Assembly (NCBI GenBank): GCA_051294375.1
Contig: CM119268.1
Coordinates: forward strand, 16,945,947 to 17,009,946
Direction of reading: 5' to 3'
DNA: 64,000 nucleotides
Origin: Paraspadella gotoi
Lineage: Eukaryota; Chaetognatha
The first letter of the stretch is position 1. The number at the start of each line of letters is the position of its first letter. The position numbers and the translations under genes were made by a program. Positions 62,116-64,000 of the stretch are shown here, in pieces. The notes beneath the pieces are model-generated. The model worked only from the letters and a program-made list of their open reading frames with translations. It made no database searches and had not been told where the DNA came from.

Positions 62116-64000
62116 ACAGCAACTTGTTTCCTCACAGACTTCCTCCACTAGCCACTTCCTTTGCAGACGCATTAAACGGGTTTCTCACGCAGCAGTTTCA
62201 GTTTCAGCGGGGTGATACAGTGGCAGTTGATGGCCGGCAACAATGGCGGGCCGGCGTGCGAATATCTTCTCCAATGACGGAGGGACGGCCTGATGTAAGA
62301 TTGATTTCGTCTCCGTCGTCCTCGACGGAGGTCCACGTCGCGGCGGTCGGCGGCCGATGATTCTTCATTGCTGCTATTTCTCCGATGGCTTCTCGGACTT
62401 TGAATGAGTTCGTCGAGATGCCTTAGTTTGTTCTCCTTTTGATTTGCCTCTACTAATGTTATGAATTCTCTCTTTGGCCGCTTTTTCTATTTCTTTCATC
62501 GTTTCAATCTGAATTCGTAATCACCCTTCTTTCTTACTTTCCTTGCATCTCTCATTAACTGTAGCCCTGTCTTTTAAATCGTTCTATATCTCGCTTTTCT
62601 ATCTATCTTTGCTCTCTCTCGCTTTTTTTCATCTAAGTCCTCTTCTCAACCTTGATCGAGACCTAACCTGATACTGATCTCTCTTGAGACGATCGAGGAC
62701 GTTAGTTACCGACGTGCCTTCCTTTCTCGATGAATCGGACGCTGCGTTTCGATCGGTCCAAAACTCCCGAGATTCCGTCGTGGACCCGCTCGACGGCGCG
62801 GATTCTCATGATCTCGCGAGGGAATGCTGAGTAAAGGAGGGGGGATTTTCTGGGACGGCGAAACGGACATCCTTCCTAATTAGACGTGCCCTCATTATGC
62901 GCGTACTGAACGGTCGGAATTATCTCATCTAACAACGACTTTACGCAATCGTTTCAAGTGCGTGAGGGGGGGGGGGGTGCAACAATAAATTGTGCGAGAA
63001 TCAGTGCACATGTCGGAACATGTTCCCCGCCGCCTTCGGCCTGTCGGGTCGCCTGGACCTCCGACGTAACTTTGCATTATTAGTATACGTTTTAAAAAAT
63101 TTCGAGTTCGTATTGTACATTCTTTAACGAACGTTAACTCTCTCTCATTTTGATTATAATGTTATAAAATCTTGGTTTATTGGCCAATAGTTTCATCGTC
63201 GCACGTTGAGACCCGTTGCAATTTTTTTTCAACTCACTTTGGCCGAAAGGCTTCGGCTCAGCCGTTCTTTATGGCCGATCACAAAAGATCCCCGGCCAAT
63301 GTTTTTTCAGCAAAAGAGGTCCGGCCTCCCGGTGTTGCCCGTTATCCGATGGCTCGCCACTTTCTTTCCGAATTCCTCAAACTGGTCAGCAAGAGAACGT
63401 GATCAAAGTTATGATTTTTCGAATTTAGACCCAAACCTCGGGAAGCCAAAGGTCGCTCCAAGTCCCAGGCTGCTTCGGTCTATTTTTTTTATTTTAATTA
63501 GTTTGTTTAGATAGAGATCTCCGTAGGAAGACGTTTAGTTCTAATAATAAGTACGGTAAGTGCTACTAGCCTCAGCTATAAACTTTCTATCGTCCATGAA
63601 GCCCGTGATCATAACGAATTTGAAATGTATTTTGTAGTAAGATGTTGTTGTGAAGAGTTGGTTTGTGTGTTAAGATCCTTCAAAGGCAAATAGTAAGTTC
63701 AATGTCAAATAATCAATAATTCTGTGCAAGTAAAAATACTAAGTAGGCTCATCCGGGGAGTTGTAGAAAACCGCTGTTCATCTCTCGTTTCAGTTCTTCT
63801 TTCATTTCTCTTCATCGTCTCGGGTCTAGCGGCGATCCTGGCGTTCCTTAGACTGTACTCGAGTTTCCTACTCCGTAGTTTAGTATTCAACAAATGATCA
63901 GTGTTTTATAAGCGTCGACCGCAAGTATCTGCGTCGCGTACGATCTCTCTTAACACAATTAGATATAAGAACGTTAAATACACCAGAAAACGATTTTTTT
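62116..64000. other. No gene recognised; CpG-containing segments
   Basis: Parts (62210-62360, 62690-62900) are richer in CpG than the rest of the window. A G-run is at 62966-62977. Plus-strand ORFs at 63172-63514 overlap in three frames and show no domain. A gene could start beyond the window. Confidence 0.45.

Overview
This is a stretch of animal (bilaterian) nuclear DNA: AT-rich, with long introns, GT-AG splice sites, six runs of N (678-702, 845-1114, 1809-1833, 39876-39885, 53512-53521, 59869-59893) and an unusually heavy load of GA/TC microsatellites and purine-only tracts. The gene families (rhodopsin-type GPCR, apolipoprotein-L-like protein, KCNMB/TipE-like channel subunit, NOL4-family nuclear protein, globin) are metazoan. 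CCCTAA-type (TTAGGG) telomere-like arrays argue against most arthropods. An invertebrate such as a lophotrochozoan is my best guess; the species cannot be read from the sequence.

Layout. 0-6 kb: a minus-strand GPCR cut by an assembly gap, with a telomere-like satellite inside its largest intron. 6-16 kb: no convincing gene, only microsatellites and a purine minisatellite. 16.1-20.6 kb (+): seven-exon APOL-like gene with a tRNA-Lys(CTT) gene inside an intron. 21.7-24.0 kb (+): seven-exon KCNMB/TipE-like gene. 24.3-24.7 kb: a long inverted-repeat (foldback) element. 25.4-27.8 kb (+): uninterrupted 821-codon ORF for a membrane-anchored, Lys/Glu-rich protein I do not recognise. 29.8-43.6 kb (-): a coiled-coil protein gene that I reassembled from 14 exons; all splice phases add up to 1,217 codons but there is one in-frame TGA. 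43.7-50.4 kb: AT-rich DNA with a TA-flanked TIR element, a tRNA-like SINE and purine tracts. 50.4-54.5 kb (-): eight 3' exons of a NOL4/NOL4L gene, frame intact. 56.8-58.4 kb (+): a globin locus with TATA box and poly(A) signal whose coding exons carry repeated one-base losses. 58.4-64 kb: no convincing gene; a degenerate 15-bp-period repeat and a small telomere-like array.

The genes do not form a pathway; they look like unrelated neighbours. The most unusual points are the globin with many same-direction frame breaks, the unrecognised 821-aa protein with an out-of-frame extension, the Asp/Glu/Arg-rich coiled-coil gene that appears to share sequence character with surrounding microsatellites, and several small transposon families recognisable from copies or inverted ends inside the window. 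All gene models are read by eye from ORFs, splice motifs and phase agreement; none was checked against transcripts or databases.
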